A DNA stretch of 6,275 nt from Bacteroidota bacterium (lineage in GTDB: Bacteria; Bacteroidota; Bacteroidia; AKYH767-A; CANKSK01), in contig CANKSK010000070.1 in assembly GCA_947485425.1 (NCBI GenBank), forward strand, positions 1-6,275. The letters run 5' to 3'. Shown one piece after another: positions 1-6,078 of the stretch; position 1 is the stretch's first letter, and the number at the start of each line of letters is the position of its first letter. The notes under the pieces were generated by a model. The model did not search any database, was not told where the DNA came from, and was given only the letters and a program-made list of their open reading frames with translations. Both the position numbers and the translations under genes were made by a program.

Positions 1-1
1 A

Positions 2-667
2 TACAAAATTGACAATGTGAGAATTCGGTACCTTGGAAAAAATGAAGCCATTGGATATGCCACTGGTATTGATATGCGCATAAATGGAGAATTTGTCAAA
101 GGCGTTGAATCCTGGGCAAGTCTATCCTTTATGAAAACGGAAGAAAACCTCACGGATGATTACTATTACAGCTATTCTGATAGCACAGGCAAAAGAATAA
201 ATCCCTATAGCACCAAATACACAGGAAGAATTGACAGCAGCAGAATAGAGCCTGGCTTTATTCCGCGTCCTGCTGATCAAAGGGTGATTTTTGGTTTGTT
301 CTTTCAGGATTATCTCCCCAAATTCCCTACCTATAAGATGAATTTAACCTTGCAATTTGCAACAGGACTTCCCTTTGGTCCTCCAGGTAAGGACAGATAC
401 AAGGACATCCTTAGAATGCCACCCTACCGCCGTGTGGATATCGGTTTTTCAAAACAAATCATCGGTGAAAATGTTAAAAACCCTCCCCATCTGAAAGTAC
501 TTAAACATTTTCAGTCCATATGGCTAGGCGTTGAAGTATTTAATTTGCTTCAGGTAGACAATACCATATCTTACTTTTGGATTAGCGATATCAGAAACAG
601 AAAATATGCTGTTCCCTCCTACCTTACCAAAAGACAACTAAATGTAAGGCTGCAGATTAAATTTTAA
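2..667 (+). CDS. TonB-dependent receptor, C-terminal fragment (5' end outside window)
   Basis: This is the last 221 residues of an outer-membrane beta-barrel receptor that imports a ligand using TonB-ExbBD energy. The reading frame is open to the left edge (Tyr-Lys-Ile-Asp-Asn before the GTG at 17), so that GTG is an internal valine codon and not the start. Visible signs are the stretch EAIGYATGIDMRINGEFVKG near the beginning, typical of the late barrel of Bacteroidota receptors, then alternating polar/aromatic strands (for example RVIFGLFFQDYL and MNLTLQFATGLPFG), and a final strand ending NVRLQIKF. The terminal phenylalanine is the usual outer-membrane barrel assembly signal, so the 3' end is intact. 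The plug, the TonB box and any N-terminal carboxypeptidase-like domain would lie upstream. The substrate cannot be deduced, and no SusD-like gene follows, which argues weakly against a SusCD glycan pair. The family call is firm; the ligand is unknown. Confidence 0.88.
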   Translation, partial: YKIDNVRIRYLGKNEAIGYATGIDMRINGEFVKGVESWASLSFMKTEENLTDDYYYSYSDSTGKRINPYSTKYTGRIDSSRIEPGFIPRPADQRVIFGLFFQDYLPKFPTYKMNLTLQFATGLPFGPPGKDRYKDILRMPPYRRVDIGFSKQIIGENVKNPPHLKVLKHFQSIWLGVEVFNLLQVDNTISYFWISDIRNRKYAVPSYLTKRQLNVRLQIKF

Positions 668-734
668 TCTATTCGTATTTTATCCTATTTATTTGATTAA
701 ATTTATTCTTTTAAACTGGATAAACTTTTTTACC

Positions 735-2102
735 ATGGATACCATTCAAGTTCAATTTTTGGGGGCCTCGGGCACCGTAACGGGCTCTAAATATCTGATC
801 AAAGCGTTTGGAAAAAATATACTGATAGACTGTGGTCTATTTCAGGGCTTAAAAATCCTTCGTCTTGAAAACTGGAAACATTTACCTGTAAATGCGGCTG
901 AGATAGACTGTGTATTATTGACACATGGCCATCTGGATCATGTGGGATACCTTCCCTGCTTGATGAAAGAGGGATTTTCAGGAAAAATACATTGTACAGA
1001 GCCTACACGCGATATTGCATCGATTATTTTAAAAGATAGTGCAAAGCTGCAAGAAGAAGAAGCAGATAAGGCCAATCAGTATGGGTATTCAAAACACAAA
1101 CCTGCGGTTCCTTTATATACCTTGAAAGATGCTGAATTGACCCTTACCCATTTTGTTCCTGAAATTCGCGATGCATGGCATACCCTATCGGATCAAATAC
1201 GCTATCGTTTTCGGTATGCAGGACACATCATAGGAGCTTGCTTTATTGAATTGGATTTGAACGGAAAAATCTATGTGTTTTCCGGTGATGTTGGCAGGGT
1301 AAACGATCCGCTCTTGCATAATCCTGAAAGACCACAAAAAGCAGATGTCTTATTCATCGAAAGCACCTATGGTGACCGAATGCACCCACAGGACGAGCCC
1401 ATGGATGTATTTGAAAAAATTATTGAAGATACCCTTTCCCAAAATGGGAGGATCATCATTCCCAGCTTTGCAGTAGAAAGAACACAACTGCTCATTTTTT
1501 TGTTATGGAAAATGAGAAATGCAGGCAAAATACCTTCCATCCCCATTTATATTGACAGCCCCATGGCGGATAGGGTAATGAATGTATTTCTGAAATATGC
1601 CGAATGGCACAAATTAGATGCACAAACCTGCGAAGAGATGTTTAAACATATTCAGGTCGTTAAAACCATGCAGGAATCCATGGCTATCGTTGCAAAAAAT
1701 CAAGCGGGCATTATCATCGCAGGCAGTGGAATGGCCACCGGCGGTAGGGTACTGAATTATTTTGCCAAATATTTGGGAGACCCCACAGCAACCATTTTAC
1801 TGGTTGGCTATCAGGCTGAAGGAACCAGGGGAAGATCCTTATTGGATGGGGAAAAAAACATCAAATTTTTCGGGAAAATATTTGAAGTAAGAGCCAGAAT
1901 AGCCTATCTACCCGGATTATCGGCGCATGCCGACCAACAGGGTCTGCTTGACTGGGTTAGCGAAATCAGCAATACACCCTCTAAAATCTTTGTGGTTCAC
2001 GGCGAAAAAGCAGCCTCTCAAGCCCTTTCAGATCAATTAAAGCAACGCTACGCATGGCATAGTGAAATCCCGGAATTATACGCCACCCATTATTTGGCAT
2101 AA
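735..2102 (+). CDS. Beta-CASP metallo-hydrolase, CPSF-73/YSH1-like ribonuclease
   Basis: This is a 455-residue cytoplasmic zinc hydrolase of the metallo-beta-lactamase fold with beta-CASP and RMMBL regions, the architecture of CPSF-73-like RNA endo/exonucleases. Visible motifs are HGHLDH at 64-69 (ligands H64, H66, D68, H69), H164 in AGHIIG, D185 in FSGDVGR, motif A E209 in FIESTYGDR, the beta-CASP signature GSGMATGGR at 330-338, motif B H398 in LSAHAD, and motif C H422 in VVHGE. Every expected metal or catalytic residue is present, and the length fits bacterial family members (about 450-470). I chose ATG 735 because conserved sequence begins at once (MDTIQVQFLGASGTVTGS). A longer frame from TTG 693 would add 14 hydrophobic residues not expected in this family. 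No Shine-Dalgarno is seen. It lies 67 bases after the receptor gene without a clear terminator. The RNA substrate is unknown; RNase activity is inferred from the family. Confidence 0.93.
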   Translation: MDTIQVQFLGASGTVTGSKYLIKAFGKNILIDCGLFQGLKILRLENWKHLPVNAAEIDCVLLTHGHLDHVGYLPCLMKEGFSGKIHCTEPTRDIASIILKDSAKLQEEEADKANQYGYSKHKPAVPLYTLKDAELTLTHFVPEIRDAWHTLSDQIRYRFRYAGHIIGACFIELDLNGKIYVFSGDVGRVNDPLLHNPERPQKADVLFIESTYGDRMHPQDEPMDVFEKIIEDTLSQNGRIIIPSFAVERTQLLIFLLWKMRNAGKIPSIPIYIDSPMADRVMNVFLKYAEWHKLDAQTCEEMFKHIQVVKTMQESMAIVAKNQAGIIIAGSGMATGGRVLNYFAKYLGDPTATILLVGYQAEGTRGRSLLDGEKNIKFFGKIFEVRARIAYLPGLSAHADQQGLLDWVSEISNTPSKIFVVHGEKAASQALSDQLKQRYAWHSEIPELYATHYLA

Positions 2103-2189
2103 GCCATTTGACACATTTTCAATATTGCATTTTTTTGGACAGATGTAATAAATAGGACCATTTTGGTTAAAAAAAGGCCTTGAATGTCG

Positions 2190-2206
2190 TATATTTGTGG
2201 TATAAT
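2190..2206 (+). promoter_or_regulatory. Candidate promoter elements of the small exported-protein gene
   Basis: TATATTTG at 2190-2197 matches the Bacteroidota -7 element TAnnTTTG exactly. It would start transcription around 2202-2205 and leave a leader of about 15 bases before the ATG at 2218. The best upstream TTTG (2162-2165) is 24 bases away, longer than the usual 19-21, so the -33 element is poor. Overlapping it, TATAAT at 2201-2206 with TTGAAT at 2180-2185 (15-base spacer) resembles a sigma-70 type promoter, but that pattern is not the one known for the main sigma factor of this phylum. Position and the -7 match support a promoter here; which element is used is uncertain. Confidence 0.4.
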
Positions 2207-2217
2207 TTGATCAGAAA

Positions 2218-2703
2218 ATGAGAAAAATTTATACCTATTTGTGGATTCTCTTAAGTATGTCATCAACAAGCTTATCAGCTGATAATCATGTTGTTGTTAA
2301 AAAAAATATACTTGCACAAGAAACGATATCATTAAAACCAAACGATATAGCGTACGCGCCTGATCAAGGAAATAACCTGCACCTTACCATCACCCCCGCT
2401 GCATTGGGAAATGGTTTTGCACTGAGCTATGAATTGAATTGCAATTCAAAAATTCAAGTCAAAATGTTTAATATTTTAGGCACACTCGTTTACCAAAAAA
2501 CGGACATGCGAAATCCCGGAAAAAATGTTGATCAACACGATACCGGTCCACTATTTCAAGGAATTTACATGATAGAATTTGAAATGCAAGCGGAAAGCGG
2601 AAATACCATCAAGTTATACAATAAAATGAATTTAGAAACCAGTAATAACAAGATCACCCAAGGAAGCAAGCCTGAATTATCTGTATACGATTTGTTCTCA
2701 TAA
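2218..2703 (+). CDS. Small exported protein with a T9SS-tail/FlgD-like beta-sandwich
   Basis: This is a 161-residue protein with no recognised name. Residues 1-21 form a Sec signal peptide: positive RK, hydrophobic YLWILLSM, and probable cleavage after SLSA at position 21. It has no lipobox cysteine, so it is probably periplasmic or secreted. Residues about 52-139 resemble the beta-sandwich of T9SS type A sorting tails and FlgD Ig-like domains: a strand FALSYELNCNSKIQVKMFNI, the turn NILGTLVYQ at 85-93, and FQGIYMIEFEM at 113-123, which parallels the usual 'L..GIY.+.+' strand. In ordinary cargo this domain is the last 70-90 residues of a much larger protein. Here it is nearly the whole mature protein and is followed by about 20 extra polar residues ending YDLFS, so it may not work as a sorting signal. 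The YPNP motif that usually opens such tails is absent. The role is unknown; the domain resemblance is from visual comparison only. Confidence 0.72.
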   Translation: MRKIYTYLWILLSMSSTSLSADNHVVVKKNILAQETISLKPNDIAYAPDQGNNLHLTITPAALGNGFALSYELNCNSKIQVKMFNILGTLVYQKTDMRNPGKNVDQHDTGPLFQGIYMIEFEMQAESGNTIKLYNKMNLETSNNKITQGSKPELSVYDLFS

Positions 2704-2781
2704 AATACATATCCATTGAATACATTTTTTACAATATATATAGCCCTTTATAAAGTCATTTTTATTAATACGCTGGTCTTT

Positions 2782-2795
2782 TTCGTCCGGACAAA
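2782..2795. promoter_or_regulatory. GTCCGGAC dyad just before the kinase start
   Basis: A perfect 8-base palindrome (2785-2792) extends to an imperfect 14-base dyad with one mismatched pair (C2784/A2793), ending 4 bases before the kinase ATG. It has no loop, so it is more likely a protein-binding DNA site than an RNA hairpin. It stands out because the surrounding 96-base gap is otherwise very AT-rich. A chance occurrence is quite possible. Confidence 0.2.
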
Positions 2796-2799
2796 TTAA

Positions 2800-5412
2800 A
2801 TGGAAAACATAGGAAAAATAATATTGGTGGAAGATTCACCGGCAGATGTAGTGATTATCGAAAAAACACTCAAATCAGCTGGCTATCTATACTCCATACG
2901 CGTTGTTGACAGCAAAACAGATTATATCTATGCCTTAAAAGAATTCCAACCGGATGTAATTCTTTGCGACCATTACCTCCCGGACTTTAATTCCTTTGAA
3001 GCACTTCGAATTTTCAAAGAAATGGGGCTTAGCATTCCATTTATCATTGTCACCGGGGCTATAAAAGAGGAATTTGCCGCCTTGTTTGCCGCCGAAGGTG
3101 CTGATGATTACATCATGAAAAACAACTTGCTGCGACTTCCAATGGCACTGAGAAATGTGTTGAAATTAAAACGAGCGGAGCAAGAAAGAAATGAGGCCAT
3201 CAAAAAAACAGAAAATAGCAAAAACCTGCTGAATGTGCTTCTCCAAAGCAATAATCAGTTCATGCTTTTTATCAATAGAGATGGCAGAATCAACCTGGTA
3301 AATTCCTATTTTGAAAAAATCATCGGGCAAAATGCCCTTGAACTAAAAGGCAAACTGATTTGGGAAATGCTATTCCATAAAGATGAAATTGCACGCTTCA
3401 GGAAAAGAATTGCAGACATCATCTTTAAACAGCAAACGGAGACCTTTGAAACTGAATTTTTAACCTACCAAGGTACCTGCATAAAACTGGCCTGCACTGC
3501 AGGATATTTGATTAACAATGGGGATGAAAATGAATCTGCCATCATAGTGAGTGGCTATACCTTACTTGAAAAAGGTTCTACCCTCAAAACAGGAGATTTT
3601 TTCCCTTCTCAGCTCAACCGAATTTTAACAGAAGACAACAAGGTCATCTGGTCTGTTGAAATTGGGGATATGCCGGACGTATTCATGTCGCAATCGGCTG
3701 AAAAAATATTTGGCATTCCACAAAAAGTATTTGCCATGCAGCCCAACCTCTGGAAAGAATTAATCTATCCACCGGATATGCCAATCGTTGAGCAGGCTTT
3801 AATAAAAATTCTTTCCGGAAAACCCTACCACGCAGAATTTAGAATTATCAAGCCTACATCAGAAATGATTTGGCTTGAAACCACAGTGAGGCCAGTGATG
3901 AATGAATCGGGCAAACTGACCCATGTAGAAGGGATTTCAACGGATATCACAGAATTTAAAAACAGGGAGACTGAATTAATTAACAAAGAGGCTAGTCACC
4001 GAAATTTACTGGAAAATATACAGGAAGGCCTGCTCTATCTTGATACCATTGGGAACATTCAATTTGCCAATAAACATTTCTGTTTCTTAACGGGTTACAA
4101 TGTGCAAGAACTCATTGGAAAACCTTTTAAAGACTTATATGCAACTGATTTTCAACCGGAAAGCCATACCCTTATCAATGACAAATGGACCCTACTGAGT
4201 CCGAAGGAGATTAAACTGCTGAAAAAATCAGGTGAAGTCCTATGGATCAATTCCAAAGGTACCATGGTAAAAGATAAACAAGGCAATATCATCGGCACGT
4301 TTACAACCAATTCCGACATTACCGATCAGAAATTAAGTGAAAACAATTTAAAATCAAGTGTAGAAAAATATAGGCAGTTTTTTAATGAAAATCCCATGCC
4401 CATGTTCATCCTTGATATCAAGGATTTAACCATCAAGGACGTAAATGACTCTGCCGTTTCGCAGTATATGTACGCAAGAGACGAATTCAAAAAAATGAAT
4501 TTATTTTCACTGCACCCATCTGAAGACTTGGTTAAAGTACAGGAAATAGTTGACTCCATTCATTCATATAAATCCACAGAGCCCTGGAGACATGTCAGAA
4601 AAGATGGCAGCATCGTTTATGTTGAATTTTATATCCATAGCGTAAAACCTGAAGATGATGAGCGCTGTATTCTCACGGTAAATAATATCACCGAAAGATT
4701 TAAGGAAATAGAAGAGCTCAATGTAACGATTTCCAATATGAATACCTTTATTTATAAGGCTACACATGATTTAAAAGGCCCTTTATCTTCCATTAAAGGC
4801 CTTGCCAATGTAGCCAAAATGGAAGTTCATGAGCCAGTAGCCAATAAGTATTTAGACATGATATATGAAAGCACCGGAAGATTAGACCATATTCTTCATG
4901 CGCTCATCGAAACCATGTCGGTAAAGAAAAGTGCCATCACCTATGAAGAAATTCATTTTGATATCCTGATACATGATATCCTAAAAAGGCTTGAATATGC
5001 CGATGGATCAAAAGATGTGGAGTTCACAACCCAAATTGAAAATACGAAATCTTTTTCAACAGATTTTAAAATTCTAAATTCAATTTTACAAAATCTGATA
5101 GAGAATGCTGTTAAATACAGAAATATTGCTCAGAAAAAGCCATTCTGCAAAATAGATATTCAAGATGTAAAGGATGGCATACAAATAACCATTTCCGACA
5201 ATGGTATAGGGATCAATCAGGAAACCCAAGGCAAAGTTTTTGAAATGTTTTTTAGAGCGCATCGCGACTCCAAGGGAACCGGGTTGGGATTGTATATAGT
5301 AAAAGATTCTATAACCCGACTAGGTGGGACGATTCATTTGGATAGTGAAGAAGAAAAAGGTTCTGTATTTACCATTTTTTTACCGGATAAATCAGAAGCA
5401 TCCATCGACTAA
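2800..5412 (+). CDS. Soluble hybrid sensor histidine kinase, REC-PAS(x4)-HisKA-HATPase
   Basis: This is an 870-residue two-component kinase. Residues 5-125 are a receiver domain with acidic E11/D12, phospho-acceptor D57 (VILCDHYLPDF), T85 (IVTGA) and K107 (DDYIMKN), all intact. Four PAS-like sensor segments follow at about 144-256 (weakest), 271-388 (PAS_3-like, ending VEGISTDITE), 400-511 (ending NSDITDQ) and 521-633 (ending VNNITER). The HisKA helix carries the phospho-acceptor H656 in ATHDLKGPL. The ATPase domain shows the N box N769 (NLIENAVKY), the G1 box DNGIG at 800-804, the F-box-like FEMFFRAH and the G2 box GTGLGL at 826-831. There is no signal peptide or membrane segment, so it should act in the cytoplasm on an internal signal or through partners. 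The receiver is N-terminal, so phosphorylation of D57 could gate the kinase, as in phosphorelays. No output domain and no neighbouring response regulator are seen. ATG 2800 directly precedes the receiver's first strand. Ligands are unknown. Confidence 0.95.
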   Translation: MENIGKIILVEDSPADVVIIEKTLKSAGYLYSIRVVDSKTDYIYALKEFQPDVILCDHYLPDFNSFEALRIFKEMGLSIPFIIVTGAIKEEFAALFAAEGADDYIMKNNLLRLPMALRNVLKLKRAEQERNEAIKKTENSKNLLNVLLQSNNQFMLFINRDGRINLVNSYFEKIIGQNALELKGKLIWEMLFHKDEIARFRKRIADIIFKQQTETFETEFLTYQGTCIKLACTAGYLINNGDENESAIIVSGYTLLEKGSTLKTGDFFPSQLNRILTEDNKVIWSVEIGDMPDVFMSQSAEKIFGIPQKVFAMQPNLWKELIYPPDMPIVEQALIKILSGKPYHAEFRIIKPTSEMIWLETTVRPVMNESGKLTHVEGISTDITEFKNRETELINKEASHRNLLENIQEGLLYLDTIGNIQFANKHFCFLTGYNVQELIGKPFKDLYATDFQPESHTLINDKWTLLSPKEIKLLKKSGEVLWINSKGTMVKDKQGNIIGTFTTNSDITDQKLSENNLKSSVEKYRQFFNENPMPMFILDIKDLTIKDVNDSAVSQYMYARDEFKKMNLFSLHPSEDLVKVQEIVDSIHSYKSTEPWRHVRKDGSIVYVEFYIHSVKPEDDERCILTVNNITERFKEIEELNVTISNMNTFIYKATHDLKGPLSSIKGLANVAKMEVHEPVANKYLDMIYESTGRLDHILHALIETMSVKKSAITYEEIHFDILIHDILKRLEYADGSKDVEFTTQIENTKSFSTDFKILNSILQNLIENAVKYRNIAQKKPFCKIDIQDVKDGIQITISDNGIGINQETQGKVFEMFFRAHRDSKGTGLGLYIVKDSITRLGGTIHLDSEEEKGSVFTIFLPDKSEASID

Positions 5413-5432
5413 TGTATTAAGGAATCACATTA
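5410..5432. repeat. Small inverted repeat across the convergent gene ends
   Basis: TAATGT (5410-5415) and ACATTA (5427-5432) form a 6-base AT-rich stem with an 11-base loop. The stem begins inside the kinase stop codon, and the loop holds the stop codon of the opposite-strand gene. The hairpin is weak and has no good U-tract on either side, so it is at most a marginal bidirectional terminator. It is the only dyad I see at the junction. Confidence 0.25.
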
Positions 5433-5821
5433 AATTCTATGCCGTTGATGGCTATGGAGTTATCGCTGGCAAAAATGTAAGTGCCTTCGGGATACCATTG
5501 CGGAAAGGGCCAAATGCTATTGGTTCCGCTTCCAGAGGTTCCAGCAAATAAATTCCAAGCTGCTGTTTTTAAAACCCCTCGATCAGAACTGCCACAACTG
5601 CCACCAAAATAAACTGTTCCGCTCGCGCCAGCAGTTGGCCATGTCATTGCTTCCAATTTGAAAACCTTTCCCTGTGGCACCAGATAGCATGATGAATTCA
5701 AGCCCGTTTTGGCGATTACTTGATTAAATTGCAATGTTCCTTGGGCTTTGATTTTTTGCGCACCGAAGAGGCACAAAAAAACAAGCAGGCAAACTGAAAT
5801 GCGAAGGGTGTTGGATTTCAT
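5417..5821 (-). CDS. Small secreted protein of unknown function
   Basis: This is a 134-residue protein. Residues 1-26 are a clear Sec signal peptide (MKSNTLR, then the hydrophobic core ISVCLLVFLCLFGA), with probable signal peptidase I cleavage at IKA|QG. A glutamine at the mature N-terminus is a known habit of Bacteroidota exported proteins, where it becomes pyroglutamate. The core cysteines C11 and C17 do not sit in a lipobox. The mature part (about 108 residues) is rich in Gly, Ser and aromatics with short beta-type strands, has a possible disulfide pair C45-C76, and ends IEFNVIP. The segments VPQGKVFKLE, PQWYPEGTYIFAS and IEFNVIP resemble, from memory, small Bacteroidota secreted beta-sandwich proteins without assigned function. 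It converges on the kinase gene with only 4 bases between the stop codons. No Shine-Dalgarno is seen. A possible but off-consensus -7 element (TATTATTTG, one base too long) lies at 5892-5900 on this strand. Confidence 0.75.
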   Translation of the reverse strand: MKSNTLRISVCLLVFLCLFGAQKIKAQGTLQFNQVIAKTGLNSSCYLVPQGKVFKLEAMTWPTAGASGTVYFGGSCGSSDRGVLKTAAWNLFAGTSGSGTNSIWPFPQWYPEGTYIFASDNSIAINGIEFNVIP

Positions 5822-5949
5822 ATGAGTATCAATATAAAGGTCCTGAAATGCGTATCTATGCCGTAAATAAACAAAAAAATGACAAAATCACCAAATAATA
5901 TAACAAATCACCTAAACATCAACTCCATAAAATAGCAAATTCCTCGAAA

Positions 5950-5964
5950 TCAATTTAAAATTGA
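5950..5964. repeat. 15-base AT-rich dyad in the intergenic region
   Basis: TCAATTT and AAATTGA form a perfect 7-base dyad around one central base. It lies about 130 bases upstream of the start of the minus-strand secreted-protein gene and about 40 bases from the terminator hairpin. It could be an operator, but in such AT-rich DNA it may equally be chance. The rest of 5822-6002 is A-rich, with no gene that I can support. Confidence 0.25.
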
Positions 5965-6002
5965 ATGCAAGAAAAATTTTAAAACAAAAATATACTAAAA
6001 AC

Positions 6003-6035
6003 GAAAGAGGTGTGTAAAAACTACACACCTCTTTC
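6003..6035 (-). terminator. Strong hairpin terminator of the right-edge minus-strand gene
   Basis: Two perfect 14-base arms (6003-6016 and 6022-6035, GAAAGAGGTGTGTA and its complement) surround a 5-base loop. Read on the minus strand, the stem is followed by GTTTTTAG and further T-rich sequence, the usual intrinsic terminator form. It begins 43 bases after the stop codon of the minus-strand gene at 6079. On the plus strand only ATTTT follows, so it is much weaker in that direction, and no plus-strand gene needs it. It also insulates the next minus-strand gene (5417-5821) from read-through, implying that gene has its own promoter. Confidence 0.85.
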
Positions 6036-6078
6036 ATTTTGAATTAACATTCAATAATTCCCAAAAAAATGAACGGTA

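Noticed and set aside
17..19. GTG as a start codon of the left-edge gene
   Set aside because: The frame continues upstream to the window edge with receptor-like residues, and the protein begins in the middle of a TonB-dependent receptor barrel; it is a fragment cut by the window.
2120..2137. CAATATTG palindrome followed by T-run as a terminator of the metallo-hydrolase gene
   Set aside because: The dyad has no loop and only A/T-rich pairs; it could not form a stable RNA hairpin.
4326..4559. Minus-strand reading frame of 77 codons inside the kinase gene
   Set aside because: It lies wholly within a well-supported coding region (PAS segment 4) on the opposite strand, has no recognisable domain, and is explained as a shadow frame.
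4564..4767. Minus-strand reading frame of 67 codons inside the kinase gene
   Set aside because: It lies opposite the PAS4-HisKA region, including the phospho-acceptor histidine; the peptide has no features of its own.
5324..5551. Plus-strand reading frame of 75 codons across the convergent junction
   Set aside because: It overlaps the end of the kinase in another frame and the antisense of the secreted-protein gene, whose signal peptide and beta-type composition make the minus-strand reading the better one.
5879..5935. 18-codon plus-strand reading frame in the intergenic region
   Set aside because: Very short, Asn-rich as expected from A-rich DNA, no ribosome-binding or promoter support, and no recognisable peptide features.
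5985..5992. TATTTTTG on the minus strand as a promoter -7 element for the secreted-protein gene
   Set aside because: It matches TAnnTTTG, but no TTG lies at 19-21 bases upstream; it falls in the T-rich tail of the terminator and would give a leader of over 150 bases.
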